Below, piece by piece: positions 18,035 through 26,731 of a DNA stretch of 64,000 nucleotides (position 1 is its first letter; each line of letters opens with the position of its first letter). The notes under the pieces were generated by a model that saw only the letters and a list, made by a program, of their open reading frames with translations, had not been told where the DNA came from and searched no databases. The position numbers and the translations under genes were made by a program. This stretch comes from JAFGUB01 sp050305515 (GTDB taxonomy: Bacteria; Campylobacterota; Campylobacteria; Campylobacterales; Sulfurimonadaceae). Location: positions 170,308 through 234,307 of the forward strand of contig JBNLFL010000008.1 in assembly GCA_050305515.1 (NCBI GenBank), given 5' to 3'.

Positions 18035-20395
18035 CTACCATACGCTGTGGTAGTAGCGGTTCAGATCAAACAGACCCGATTCCACCGGTGCATCTTCTTT
18101 GAAACGCTTCTGAAACCAGTCATACGTCTCCCAAAATTTCGGATGACCCCGGCTGATGCCAAAGTGACGTATTAACGTTTTGTAATGCTCATTCGGTTTG
18201 TAATTGACGATCAGATCAAACAAATCCGGCAATTCATCATAACGGGCAACCAAAAAGGCGTTGGGATAGGAGCCGACAAAAAACGGATGAAAGTCAAGCG
18301 TGTCGCGGGTCGGGTCAAGCGCATTGTCCGGATTGAGCATGGAGCTGACGTTGTCGTGATAGCGGTTGATAACGAGCGATACCACCATACTTTTCCCATC
18401 AGGCATGATAATACGTAAATAGAGATTATTCACTTCCGAATCCACTACATAGCGGATGAATCCGGTTCCCGGTGCCGTCATGGCCCGAAAAGCCGTTACA
18501 TAATCGTTCAGCTTCTCATAATGCTCCGGAAGCGCTGGAATTGCTTCGCCTTTATGGAAATAGTTGATGCCATCCCAAGTAATCCCCGTATCGGGGTTGA
18601 GGCGTTCATTCACAATACGTTCAACGAACTCCTGCTTCGGATCATCACTTTCGAGGGCGACGGCCGTGTCGCGCTCCCACCACGCTTCAATTGACTCAAC
18701 TTCCTCATCGCCTTTTGACCAGCTTTTAAAAAGCTTTTTCTGCACCTTTTTTGGCATGTATGCTATGAAATTGAGTTCGCCTTCATAACGCAAAAAGTCC
18801 ATATAGCGGCGAATATTCGCCTGATGCGATACGTTTCCGAAAACATCATACCCCGCAACAAGCGCATAATAAATACGTTCAAAATGGGGATAGTCAATCA
18901 CCCACATGGTACGCGGCAATTCTCCCAATGCCCCTTTGTGCACGGAAGCACTGTCGAAATGACGGTACACCGTCAGCATCGGGGCGTCCTGCGGGCGCTC
19001 CCCCTGCCAGAGTCCTTCCATGCCGATGCCCTGCGGATAGGCTTCATCATACAGCGCACTCTTTTTGTAAAAATATTTTTTGTAACGCTCAAGGTAGGCA
19101 TCGGTAAAAACTTTATAGAGCGCATAATCGCTGCCCGCTTCAATGGGCAGCGCCAGGTTGCCGGCCTGCTCAATCAGAAACGAAGGGCGCTGAAGCGAGA
19201 GCTCATATTTGGGATCCTGAAAAAAGACCCAGAAATGGTCGTGAATGGAGGCCAGAGCCACCTGCCCGCGACAGACCGGCCCGCGAATAAACGTCATTAC
19301 GATGAAATGCGCATTATCAAGCAGAAACTGATAGCGTATCGCAGGCGGAATCTGCGCATACGTCAAAAAGGGATTGGCGCTGCGTTTGGCGTTGTAGCCG
19401 ATATGGTGCGGCATCTCAAGCCACGGCGTCTCGATAAACTGAGCCTGCAATCGTTTCAGATAGGCATCGTCGAGTTTAAAGACCATGTGGGTTTTATGCA
19501 CAATCGTTGAATGAATCTTGCGAAACCGGTAATAAAAGGTAGCGACACCCGGATCGTCATAGGGGCGCACCGTATCGATGATGGCTATCGCTTCGGGAGC
19601 AGGCGTTTTTGAACGCACAAGCTCATAATATTCATCCTCAATGCCTTCAAAATAGAGATGGGCCAGATAGATATGTTCATAAATATACCGCGCGCTCACA
19701 CGGTGCTTCGGATCGGGCACGTTAAAAAAATGCTCCCAGCGCGCTATCTGCCTTGCGGCTTCTTCCGAAGGCGTCTGCAAAGCCTGCTGCTCTTTTGGCG
19801 TCGGTCCGTTCGCGCCCTGCGCGATCCAGCGTTTGAGTATCTCGAACTCGGCATCACTGAGTGCCGGAAAGCCGTAAGGCATTCCCCGGTGGGCCCCTTT
19901 CTCGTCAAAGTATTCGGCGACCTCCTGCGCATCTTTGGGACAGCTCCATTTTTCCGTTTCCGGGCGATATGCGCCGACAACTTCAGGATGATCGATTTTT
20001 GATTGAATCAGCTGAATCAGAATCGAATCGTTAAAACTGCCCTCTGCCGCATTCGTTCTGACTGAAAAAAAGTCGCGTTTGCGCCACTGCGCTTCATTCA
20101 TCGCATCAACAAAAAGGCGTGTCGGTTTTACCGGCTCAAGCCGGGTATCGTAAACCCCCATTTTACTCGCACCCCGCTCTATGCCTTCAAAGCTGCTCAG
20201 TTTAAGCTGACAGGGAGCATTGTAACAGGAGTGGCAGACAACGCAGCGCGCATCGAGAATGGGCTTGACCTCTTTAAGATAATCGACAGGAATACTGCTC
20301 TGCGACACTGCTACCGGAGCCTGGGGCTTAACGCCGCATCCCATGATAAAGAGCATGGCGGAGATTAAAAAAATATGAAGAAAAAAACGGACCAT
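18035..20395 (-). CDS. cti: Fatty acid cis/trans isomerase, heme-containing
   Basis: A 786-residue periplasmic enzyme that converts cis-unsaturated acyl chains of membrane phospholipids to trans, stiffening the membrane under solvent or toxic stress. The N-terminus is a lipoprotein-like signal (LFIMGC, Cys20). A c-type heme site CVVCH lies at residues 51-55, as in Pseudomonas Cti, within an extra-Cys segment (CVVCHSCYNAPC). Overall length and the CTI-family body match. The start is the ATG at 20395 with AAGAG 6 nt upstream; an in-frame TTG two codons earlier is rejected. The lipoprotein Cys is unusual, because classical Cti is described as a soluble periplasmic protein. Confidence 0.9.
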   Translation of the reverse strand: MVRFFLHIFLISAMLFIMGCGVKPQAPVAVSQSSIPVDYLKEVKPILDARCVVCHSCYNAPCQLKLSSFEGIERGASKMGVYDTRLEPVKPTRLFVDAMNEAQWRKRDFFSVRTNAAEGSFNDSILIQLIQSKIDHPEVVGAYRPETEKWSCPKDAQEVAEYFDEKGAHRGMPYGFPALSDAEFEILKRWIAQGANGPTPKEQQALQTPSEEAARQIARWEHFFNVPDPKHRVSARYIYEHIYLAHLYFEGIEDEYYELVRSKTPAPEAIAIIDTVRPYDDPGVATFYYRFRKIHSTIVHKTHMVFKLDDAYLKRLQAQFIETPWLEMPHHIGYNAKRSANPFLTYAQIPPAIRYQFLLDNAHFIVMTFIRGPVCRGQVALASIHDHFWVFFQDPKYELSLQRPSFLIEQAGNLALPIEAGSDYALYKVFTDAYLERYKKYFYKKSALYDEAYPQGIGMEGLWQGERPQDAPMLTVYRHFDSASVHKGALGELPRTMWVIDYPHFERIYYALVAGYDVFGNVSHQANIRRYMDFLRYEGELNFIAYMPKKVQKKLFKSWSKGDEEVESIEAWWERDTAVALESDDPKQEFVERIVNERLNPDTGITWDGINYFHKGEAIPALPEHYEKLNDYVTAFRAMTAPGTGFIRYVVDSEVNNLYLRIIMPDGKSMVVSLVINRYHDNVSSMLNPDNALDPTRDTLDFHPFFVGSYPNAFLVARYDELPDLFDLIVNYKPNEHYKTLIRHFGISRGHPKFWETYDWFQKRFKEDAPVESGLFDLNRYYHSVW

Positions 20396-20470
20396 ATACA
20401 ACTCTTTTTCACGGAATTTTTTTGGAGAGTATAGCCCATATTGGGTATACTCCGGCTAAAGGAGCGCGCC

Positions 20471-20887
20471 ATGCAGATACGGGAAATCTCTCTTCGGGAG
20501 CTTGACAGTGCCTTCGAACTGGTAAGACACCTGCGCACCAACCTCGATTACGACACCTTTGAAGACCGCGTTTACGCCATGCGCCATCAGGAGTACACGA
20601 TGACAGGTATTTTTGAGCAGGAAGAACTCGTCTGTTTTGCAGGCTACAGCGTGCTTGTCAATCTGGCTCACGGCCGCCATCTTTTTCTTTTTGATCTCAT
20701 CACGCATCCGCAAATGCGCTCCCGAGGATATGGTAAGGAGATGCTGCTCTATCTTCGGGATCAGGGAAAAATCAAACAGTGTGAACGGATAGTTCTCAGT
20801 TCCGGATGGCAACGCAAGGATGCCCACCGCTTTTATGAGAAAGAGGGGTTTGAGAGTACCGGGGCACTTTTCGTCGCACCCCTGTAA
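20471..20887 (+). CDS. GNAT family N-acetyltransferase
   Basis: A 138-residue single-domain acetyltransferase. The acetyl-CoA binding motif A is seen as HPQMRSRGYGKEMLLYL (about residues 78-94), and motif B as the C-terminal AHRFYEKEGFESTG. The start is the ATG at 20471 after a GGAG site; earlier in-frame ATG codons lack one. The substrate is unknown. It is divergent from cti, with 75 nt between them. Confidence 0.9.
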   Translation: MQIREISLRELDSAFELVRHLRTNLDYDTFEDRVYAMRHQEYTMTGIFEQEELVCFAGYSVLVNLAHGRHLFLFDLITHPQMRSRGYGKEMLLYLRDQGKIKQCERIVLSSGWQRKDAHRFYEKEGFESTGALFVAPL

Positions 20888-20890
20888 GCC

Positions 20891-20900
20891 TTACATGTAA
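20891..20900. repeat. TTACATGTAA palindrome between convergent ends
   Basis: An exact copy 4 nt after the GNAT stop and 10 nt before the end of the convergent DUF2780-like gene. It is flanked by AAGCC on one side and GGCAG on the other. Confidence 0.9.
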
Positions 20901-20910
20901 GGCAGAAGCG

Positions 20911-21348
20911 TTATTTTAACGCGCCTTCAAGCAGCTTCATGACATCGTCACCGCCGCTGCCTTTGACATATTCCAGAATGATCGGGATAAACTGCTGAAT
21001 CATATCGGCATTCAGCCCCAGCGCACCAAACGAGCTTCCCAGAGATGCCAGAGTGCCAAGTGCGTCACCGCCAAGCGCGGAAGCCATGCCGCCCAGTCCG
21101 CCACCTGAACTTTTAGGCGCTGCCGAAAGCAGTGTGCTCATATCGGGAATGGCTGAGGAGACTTTGGAAAAGTCCTCTTTGCCCAGATTGCCCTTTGCAT
21201 ACTTCAAAAGGCTCCCCGCCCCGCCATTCGCCTGTTTTTCACTGACGCCAAGCTGTGACATCAACGTCTCGCCAAGGGACTCCGCCGAGGCGGAAACACC
21301 CATCAAAGAGAGTGCCAGCACCATCAGAACGATTATTTTTTTCAACAT
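20911..21348 (-). CDS. DUF2780-like exported protein (VcgC/VcgE type)
   Basis: The 145-residue protein has a clear signal peptide (cleavage near SASAES, residue 22). The mature part is Gly/Ala/Ser/Leu-rich with a LMSQLGVSEKQANGGAGSLLKYAKGNL segment characteristic of the DUF2780/VcgC-VcgE family, followed by a helical tail (FIPIILEYVKGSGGDDVMKLL). The function of the family is unknown. The start is supported by an AGGAG site 5 nt before the ATG. It is monocistronic, ahead of the FetB-like gene on the same strand. Confidence 0.8.
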   Translation of the reverse strand: MLKKIIVLMVLALSLMGVSASAESLGETLMSQLGVSEKQANGGAGSLLKYAKGNLGKEDFSKVSSAIPDMSTLLSAAPKSSGGGLGGMASALGGDALGTLASLGSSFGALGLNADMIQQFIPIILEYVKGSGGDDVMKLLEGALK

Positions 21349-21393
21349 GGAAACTCCTGATAAAATATAAGCGCCACTGTAGCGAAATTGCGA

Positions 21394-22086
21394 TTATATC
21401 TGCCGTAATTTCACCACATTTGAGAGATAGATCACAACAGAAATACCCGCACTTCCCAGAACCATCGCCATTACCATCATCTGGTAACGTACGGCAATCA
21501 ACGGGTCAACCCCGGAAAGAATCTGCCCCGTCATCATTCCCGGCAGCGACACCAGTCCTACAGCCAAAAAGGCATTGACCTGCGGGATCAGTGCGGAACG
21601 AAATGCACGGCTGCGGGCCGCAGCGTCTCCATGTTCGCGCTCGCTCTCAAAACGTTCCGCTCCCAAAGAGACGGCATTCATCGCATTGGCGTAAATCATT
21701 CCCGCAAGCGGGATTACGATACGGGGCTGATAGAGCGGATCGAGCTGTAAAACCAGAAGCAGGACAATCAGCAGGTTAAAGGTTCCTCCAATTCCGATGG
21801 CGATGAAAAGTAGCAGGTAATGTGCACGCGAGCGCTGTTTGAAATGCCTCAATGCAATCAGACTCGAAACCGCAATCATGAACATAACGATCAGCAAACC
21901 CGTTAAAGGAGCATCGTTTTGAAAGATAAACGCCAGCAGATAGCCGATCAGAAGCAATTGCGACACCATGCGCAATGCGGCATAGGCAATCTCTTTGGAA
22001 TTGTCCTGCCAGCGGTAATAAAAATATCCGACCACCGCAATCGGCAGCAGCATGTAAAGCAGATTGGCAAGCGGAATCGTATTCAA
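21394..22086 (-). CDS. fetB: UPF0014/FetB-like ABC transporter permease
   Basis: A 230-residue membrane protein with about seven hydrophobic segments and the UPF0014 signature (IPLAGMIYANAMNAVSLGAERFESE, then LIPQVNAFLAVGLVSLPGMMTGQILSG). In E. coli FetB pairs with the ATPase FetA in iron export and oxidative stress resistance. No fetA-like ATPase is nearby, so the partner must be elsewhere. The start is a TTG overlapping the stop of the FlhB-like gene (TTGA), without a strong ribosome site, which suggests translational coupling. Confidence 0.85.
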   Translation of the reverse strand: MNTIPLANLLYMLLPIAVVGYFYYRWQDNSKEIAYAALRMVSQLLLIGYLLAFIFQNDAPLTGLLIVMFMIAVSSLIALRHFKQRSRAHYLLLFIAIGIGGTFNLLIVLLLVLQLDPLYQPRIVIPLAGMIYANAMNAVSLGAERFESEREHGDAAARSRAFRSALIPQVNAFLAVGLVSLPGMMTGQILSGVDPLIAVRYQMMVMAMVLGSAGISVVIYLSNVVKLRQI

Positions 22087-22355
22087 GGGTGCCGCTTGCT
22101 GATTTTATAGATGTAGCTGAAGAGTTCCGCCACCGCCTTGTAGAGGTTTTCGGGAACTTCGCGGTCAAGTTCTACTTTACTGAGCAGTTCGACCAGATCG
22201 GCATCTTTTTTTATAGGAAGCTGATGCAGCTGTGCCACTTTGATGATATTGGCGGCCACCTCCCCTTTGCCTTTGGCGGTTACCCGCGGGGCACTGTCCT
22301 GACCACGGTTGTATTGCAGGGCAACCGCTTTTTTAACCGCTTCTTTTTCGCTCAT
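22083..22355 (-). CDS. FlhB C-terminal domain-like protein (FlhX/YlqH type)
   Basis: The 90-residue protein corresponds to the cytoplasmic C-terminal domain of FlhB/YscU export switch proteins (KKAVALQYNRGQDSAPRVTAKGKGEVAANIIKVA... then YKAVAELFSYIYKI). It has no membrane domain, and the NPTH autocleavage site at the domain start is absent (PRVTAKGKG at the equivalent place). Such free domains (FlhX in Helicobacter, YlqH in Bacillus) can partly replace the FlhB tail. It overlaps the FliK-like gene by 4 nt, matching the YlqG-YlqH pairing, so the two proteins likely act together. Confidence 0.9.
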   Translation of the reverse strand: MSEKEAVKKAVALQYNRGQDSAPRVTAKGKGEVAANIIKVAQLHQLPIKKDADLVELLSKVELDREVPENLYKAVAELFSYIYKISKRHP

Positions 22356-23848
22356 ACCTTCACCTCGAATCCCAACTGCGCATCATCCGCATCTGAAGCG
22401 TATGGCGAAGTTTCTTCATTTGGCATCTTGAAAAAACGGATCTCACGAAGCATCAGCCCCGCCTCATGCAGTGCTTCGCGCAGCATTCCTACCCCTTCAC
22501 GCATCCCGTCTTTCAAAGAATCGCTGTCCGAAAATGCGTGTATCGTGATCTGGTTCTCTTCAAAAAGGGAGAGCATCACCCGAAGCGGACCGTGATCCTG
22601 AAGCTGCAAGCGGATATCGCAGTAAAATTTTTTGTTTTTGCTTTTACTTATGCTCAGACTCCCCTCTTCGAGCTGATCCCACTCAAAAGGGATGTAGAGC
22701 GTCGAAGCGTTGCCAAGATGCGAAACCAGCTGATAGTAATCGATCTGCAGCAGCAGGCGTTCCGCTCCTTTAAGCCATTCGGCACGATTTGGCGTCGTGC
22801 TGCTTTCAATCTCATGCGTCAGTGAGAGAAGGTTCGCTTTGACATCTTTGGCGATACGTTCATGCATGATATGCTGCGCTTCAAATGCCTCGGGCTTTGA
22901 AAAATACTGCAGTGACGTGAGCTGCCGGTGCATCGCTTTGGCGTGGATCGGATCGGTCTGTATCCCGGAGAGCGCACTATGAAGTTCCCGCAGCGGTGCC
23001 GCCAGAACTTCGGGAGTCTGTGTTCCTTTTTGCACCTGCTGCAGCAGGGAAACCAGTTTTTCGATCAGACCGAGAGTGCTTCCGCTTTGGGGTGTCCGGC
23101 TCTGAAGCATCATGGCGTGCAGGTTTTCAAGATCACCGCGCAAGGTTTTGAGAGCCGATACCGACGCGGGAAGCATTGTGCGAGAAAGCTGCTGCTGCGC
23201 GTTTTCAAAGGCTTCCGTGGCTGTAATATCGCGCTGCTGCATCACGTTTTGAAGTGATGCATAAAGCTTCATGACCTGCCCTGCCATCTGCTGTGGCAAA
23301 CGCACATCCGGATGCGCGGCAAGCTGATCCTTGAGGATTAAAAGCTGCTGATGCAGTCCTTTGCTCTCGGGAAGCGCGCTCTTTTTCAGGGTTGAGGCTA
23401 TGGTGTCCAAAAGCGTGAGCAGCGGCGTTTTCGTGTCGATTGCAGTAGAGAGCTTCGATTCAAGAAACACACCCGAATTGGCAACCTGCGCTTTAAGATT
23501 GCCGCTGTCGACGGCGGCCATCTGTTTGGAAAACTGAGCGAGTGCATCCAGATGCGGCGACACCATTCCCTCGGCTTTGAGCTGCTGCACCAGCTGGGTC
23601 AAAGCGCCAGCAAAGCTTCCCATCTCCCTGAATACCGGTGTCTGCCGCAGCAGCTGCAACAGCGCGCCATTGGAGCGGCCGGCACCCTTTGCTTCATCAA
23701 AGAGCGACGCCATCAGCGTTTTAAGATCGGCCGTTGTATCCAACGCAGAGCGCTGCTCCTGTGTCGCATGCTGCAAGAGGACGTTCAGCGCTTTGTTGGT
23801 TGCCGGTGTCAGGAGGCTCAGTACCCTCGGATGCACTTCATTGATCAT
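22352..23848 (-). CDS. FliK-like hook-length control family protein
   Basis: A 498-residue, Gln/Leu/Ala-rich helical protein. Its last 130 residues resemble the Flg_hook domain of FliK (PFEWDQLEEGSLSISKSKNK, then GPLRVMLSLFEENQITIHAF and a terminal helix plus strand). The N-terminal two thirds are low in recognisable motifs. The gene pairs with the FlhB-C-like gene downstream, as YlqG-YlqH do in Bacillus. A role in flagellar export switching is inferred. No clear ribosome site precedes the ATG. Confidence 0.75.
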   Translation of the reverse strand: MINEVHPRVLSLLTPATNKALNVLLQHATQEQRSALDTTADLKTLMASLFDEAKGAGRSNGALLQLLRQTPVFREMGSFAGALTQLVQQLKAEGMVSPHLDALAQFSKQMAAVDSGNLKAQVANSGVFLESKLSTAIDTKTPLLTLLDTIASTLKKSALPESKGLHQQLLILKDQLAAHPDVRLPQQMAGQVMKLYASLQNVMQQRDITATEAFENAQQQLSRTMLPASVSALKTLRGDLENLHAMMLQSRTPQSGSTLGLIEKLVSLLQQVQKGTQTPEVLAAPLRELHSALSGIQTDPIHAKAMHRQLTSLQYFSKPEAFEAQHIMHERIAKDVKANLLSLTHEIESSTTPNRAEWLKGAERLLLQIDYYQLVSHLGNASTLYIPFEWDQLEEGSLSISKSKNKKFYCDIRLQLQDHGPLRVMLSLFEENQITIHAFSDSDSLKDGMREGVGMLREALHEAGLMLREIRFFKMPNEETSPYASDADDAQLGFEVKV

Positions 23849-23913
23849 AGGGAAAGTATATCACAGGGAATATTTCTTGCTTGAAAGGTGTACCCTATTT
23901 TCAGGAGGCTCCT

Positions 23914-24864
23914 ATGAAAATCGAAAGTTTCCAACTGAATCTGCAAAGTGACTACCGAATGCAGCGTCGTGTCAGCACGGACTTTGAATCCCGCCTCGTC
24001 AACGGGACAGAAGCAGACAGCACTCAAGAGCGTACGCTTGACGAATTTGCCTTTCATGCGCGCCTGCGTCTGATTCTGCTGCAAATGCTGCTGGCGCAAT
24101 TTTCACTGATGCGGCGTCAGGATGCCACACCGATGCGTCATCTCAAAGCAGCGCAGCAAAGCGTGGAGACGCAGGAGATATCGCAATCGTTAACACTGAA
24201 AATGCAGGGCTGCATTCAAACGGCAACCCGGCAGATCACGCTTGATATCGATGTATCGATGCAGGAGCGTTTTGTTTCACACCATCAGATTGACACCACG
24301 CGCATGATCGATCCGCTGATCATTAATCTTGAAGGCGATATGCCTTCACTCTCGCAAAGCACGTTCCGTTTCGATATCGACAATGACGGTTTAGAGGATC
24401 AGATATCCCGGCCTGCGAAGGGTAACGGCTTTCTCGCACTCGATCGTGATGAAAACGGTACGATCGATGCGGGCAGCGAACTCTTCGGAACCCGTCTGGG
24501 AAACGGGTTTGCAGAACTCTCCCTCTTTGATACGGACAACAATATGTGGATCGACGAGAATGACCCCATTTTCGAAAAACTTCGGGTCTGGACACCTTCG
24601 GAAGAGGGAAAAACGCTGCTTGCACTCGGCGAAGCGGGCGTCGGTGCCATCTATCTCGGTTCAACGGCTTCACAGTACCGTTACGGAAATCCCGACCAAC
24701 CCATCGGTACGCTCAAAAGCAGCGGATTGTTTCTGTATGAAAATGGACAAAGCGGCATCATTGCGCAAATCGATCTGGCAAAACAGGATGCACTCCTGAA
24801 GGAAAAAGAGTCGGGATGGCTTGAAAAACTGATTCATGGAGAGACGAAAGTACAGGAGGTCTAG
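23914..24864 (+). CDS. Protein with hemolysin-type Asp-rich Ca-binding domain
   Basis: A 316-residue protein without signal peptide. Residues about 1-135 are unassigned. From about 145 the sequence follows the pattern common in RTX and hemolysin-like proteins: FDIDNDGLEDQI, then FLALDRDENGTIDAGSELFG, FDTDNNMWIDENDPIF and LRVW, giving three likely calcium loops. The start is the ATG at 23914 behind a perfect AGGAGG. It is divergent from the FliK-like gene with 65 nt between. Related genes in Campylobacterota often lie near flagellar genes, but no function is established from what is seen here. Confidence 0.8.
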   Translation: MKIESFQLNLQSDYRMQRRVSTDFESRLVNGTEADSTQERTLDEFAFHARLRLILLQMLLAQFSLMRRQDATPMRHLKAAQQSVETQEISQSLTLKMQGCIQTATRQITLDIDVSMQERFVSHHQIDTTRMIDPLIINLEGDMPSLSQSTFRFDIDNDGLEDQISRPAKGNGFLALDRDENGTIDAGSELFGTRLGNGFAELSLFDTDNNMWIDENDPIFEKLRVWTPSEEGKTLLALGEAGVGAIYLGSTASQYRYGNPDQPIGTLKSSGLFLYENGQSGIIAQIDLAKQDALLKEKESGWLEKLIHGETKVQEV

Positions 24865-24871
24865 CATGGAA

Positions 24872-24908
24872 GTGTGCACTCCCGAACAGGGAGCTGCACG
24901 CTTTATTT
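24872..24908 (+). terminator. Terminator after the Ca-binding protein gene
   Basis: GTGTGCACTCCC (24872-24883) pairs with GGGAG-C-TGCACGC (24889-24901): 12 base pairs with one bulged C and one G-U, a 5-nt loop, then a T-rich tail (TTTATTT). It reaches the stop codon of the convergent repeat-protein gene. Confidence 0.75.
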
Positions 24909-26006
24909 CATCTGGGCTTTTTTGAACTTCAGATATTCCTGATACTCGCTGTCAGAGAGTGTGTGACGGCGTGTACTTTCGGTTTCGTCTCCGATATTGT
25001 TGGAAACGGTTTTGGTAGAATCGTTGGCATTGTCCGCTACAGAGTCTGTAGAGTCGCGAAGGTCATTGGAAACCGTTTTGGTAGAATCGTTGGCGTTGTC
25101 AGCTACAGAATCCGTAGAGTCGCGAAGATCATTCGAAACCGTTTTGGTAGAGTCATTGGCGTTGTCCGCTACTGAGTCTGTTGAATCACGAAGGTCATTG
25201 GAGATAGTCTTCGTAGAGTCATTGGCATTATCGGCTACAGAGTCTGTAGAGTCGCGGAAGTCATTTGAAATCGTCTTGGTTGAATCATTCGCATTATCTG
25301 CTACTGAGTCTGTTGAATCGCGAAGGTCATTCGAGATCGTTTTTGTAGAGTCATTCGCGTTGTCTGCTACAGAATCCGTAGAGTCGCGCAGGTCATTGGA
25401 AACGGTTTTCGTAGAGTCGCGCAGGTCGTTTGACACAGTTGTTGTCGAAGTGCGCGCATCATTGGAGATCGTTTTTGTAGAGTCAGTCATGTTGGTGCTG
25501 ACTTTGTCAGTAGAATCGCGCAGGTCATTGGAGACTGTTTTAGTCGACTCACGGGCATCGTCAGAAACTTCTACGACGCTGTCTTTGAAATCTTTGGATG
25601 CGATTGTTGTAGAATCTTTCAGGTCACGTGTCGTGTTGGTGGCGGTATCTTTTGTATCTTCTGCCAGCTCAATCGTGCTGTCACGAACATCGCGGCTGAT
25701 GCTTGTTGTCGTATTTTCACCGCTTTGTACCGTAGCAATTTCGCTTGTTTTGAGGTCGTCAGAAGCTTTGATGGCCACTTCACGGGCATCATCACTTACA
25801 TTGGTAACCGTACGTTCCGCGCTTTTACCCAGTTCAACACCGCCGTCTTTCATTGAATCTGCCGTGTCGCGTGCATCGTGACTCATCGTCGTCATAGTGT
25901 CTTTCATGTCAGAAAACATGTCACCAAAACTGAAGTCACCGGCATACAAAGAACCAGTCAGTGCTGCTGCTGCAACGGTACTGATTACCATTTTTTTCAT
26001 TTTCAT
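24903..26006 (-). CDS. Exported protein built of 11-residue helical repeats
   Basis: A 367-residue protein with a signal peptide (cleavage near LYAGDF). From about residue 95 it is a chain of 11-residue units of the form DSTxTVSNDLR, and six near-identical 22-residue double units (DSTKTVSNDLR plus DSTDSVADNAN) make up the C-terminal part. The hendecad spacing resembles group 3 LEA proteins and right-handed coiled coils; Ser/Thr/Asp-rich composition suggests a hydrophilic periplasmic rod. I set the start at the second ATG (26006), 5 nt from GAGGAG. No function is known; stress protection or spacing is a guess. Confidence 0.85.
   Translation of the reverse strand: MKMKKMVISTVAAAALTGSLYAGDFSFGDMFSDMKDTMTTMSHDARDTADSMKDGGVELGKSAERTVTNVSDDAREVAIKASDDLKTSEIATVQSGENTTTSISRDVRDSTIELAEDTKDTATNTTRDLKDSTTIASKDFKDSVVEVSDDARESTKTVSNDLRDSTDKVSTNMTDSTKTISNDARTSTTTVSNDLRDSTKTVSNDLRDSTDSVADNANDSTKTISNDLRDSTDSVADNANDSTKTISNDFRDSTDSVADNANDSTKTISNDLRDSTDSVADNANDSTKTVSNDLRDSTDSVADNANDSTKTVSNDLRDSTDSVADNANDSTKTVSNNIGDETESTRRHTLSDSEYQEYLKFKKAQMK
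25010..25425 (-). repeat. 66-bp tandem repeat array, about six copies
   Basis: A coding array of 66-bp units inside the hendecad-repeat gene. Each unit encodes two 11-residue repeats. Copies differ mainly at synonymous positions (and one Leu to Phe change). Edges are approximate. Confidence 0.85.
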
Positions 26007-26305
26007 CATTACTCCTCTTTTTGGTCAGATGCGAAAACTATAACTCGTACATTCTAAAAGATTTATTAATATTCTTAATATAACTTTCTATAACTAAGAT
26101 AAGTTTGGCTGATAAAGATTAATTAATTATAAAAACGTGATATTAATAAAAAAATTATATTACACAATGAAACATACATCACTTTTTTTGATCTCATTGC
26201 GATCACTTTATGTATCTTTTGGAGATTTTCGAAGTAGAATGGAAGGCAATTGTGACATTGTAAAAAATGTCTGTTTATAAAAAAAATTTCTACCCGGAGA
26301 TCTTG
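26007..26305. other. AT-rich divergent intergenic region
   Basis: About 300 bases separate the hendecad-repeat gene and the cytochrome gene. The centre (26035-26170) is very AT-rich, with several TTAATTAA-like and TATT runs that could hold promoters for both directions. I find no hairpin, no known operator and no small gene with a ribosome site. Confidence 0.6.
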
Positions 26306-26716
26306 ATGAGTAAAATTGTAACAACTCTCCTCTTTTTAGGTGCCTCTCTTCTGGCAGCTCCCTACACACAGGAAGACCGTATCCATGACATGCAGGTCAT
26401 GGCCGAAGCCATGGGCAAAATTCAAACCGGTTTCTTCTATAATAACAATGATCTGGTGCAGGAGGGTGTGCTTTCTCTGGCCGATGCCGTACGTCATGTC
26501 CGTCCGCCCCTTGAAGAGGAGGAAGAAAAAGATCCCATGACGCGTTTTGTCAATAATAAAGTTCAAATGAGTAATAAGATCGTGAAAAAGATCGAAGACA
26601 AGGCCCATATGATTCTCGAACGTTTTTCTGAAGGCGACAGCATTCAGGCACTGCAGGCCTACTCCAAAATCACTGAAAAATGTATGGAGTGCCATACCCA
26701 ACTGCGTCACTGGTAA
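26306..26716 (+). CDS. Small periplasmic c-type cytochrome, c'/c556-like
   Basis: A 136-residue protein with a signal peptide (cleavage near LLAAPYT, residue 17). It is mostly helical, with one heme-binding CMECH motif close to the C-terminus (about residues 127-131), the position used by four-helix cytochromes c' and c556. The start is the ATG at 26306 with GGAG 7 nt upstream, giving a proper signal peptide; an earlier in-frame ATG at 26267 has none. A HlyD-type adaptor gene follows after 15 nt, so the two are probably co-transcribed, an unusual partner for a cytochrome. Confidence 0.85.
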   Translation: MSKIVTTLLFLGASLLAAPYTQEDRIHDMQVMAEAMGKIQTGFFYNNNDLVQEGVLSLADAVRHVRPPLEEEEEKDPMTRFVNNKVQMSNKIVKKIEDKAHMILERFSEGDSIQALQAYSKITEKCMECHTQLRHW

Positions 26717-26731
26717 AAGTCAAGGAACGCC

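Noticed and set aside
24865..24921. An 18-residue frame behind a perfect AGGAGGT site
   Set aside because: It runs through the terminator hairpin at 24872-24901 and into the convergent gene. The ribosome-like AGGAGGT is part of the end of the upstream coding region. It is probably chance.
24997..25881. A long plus-strand frame opposite the hendecad-repeat gene
   Set aside because: It is the repetitive antisense reading of that gene, with no start signal; the minus strand has a signal peptide and a ribosome site.
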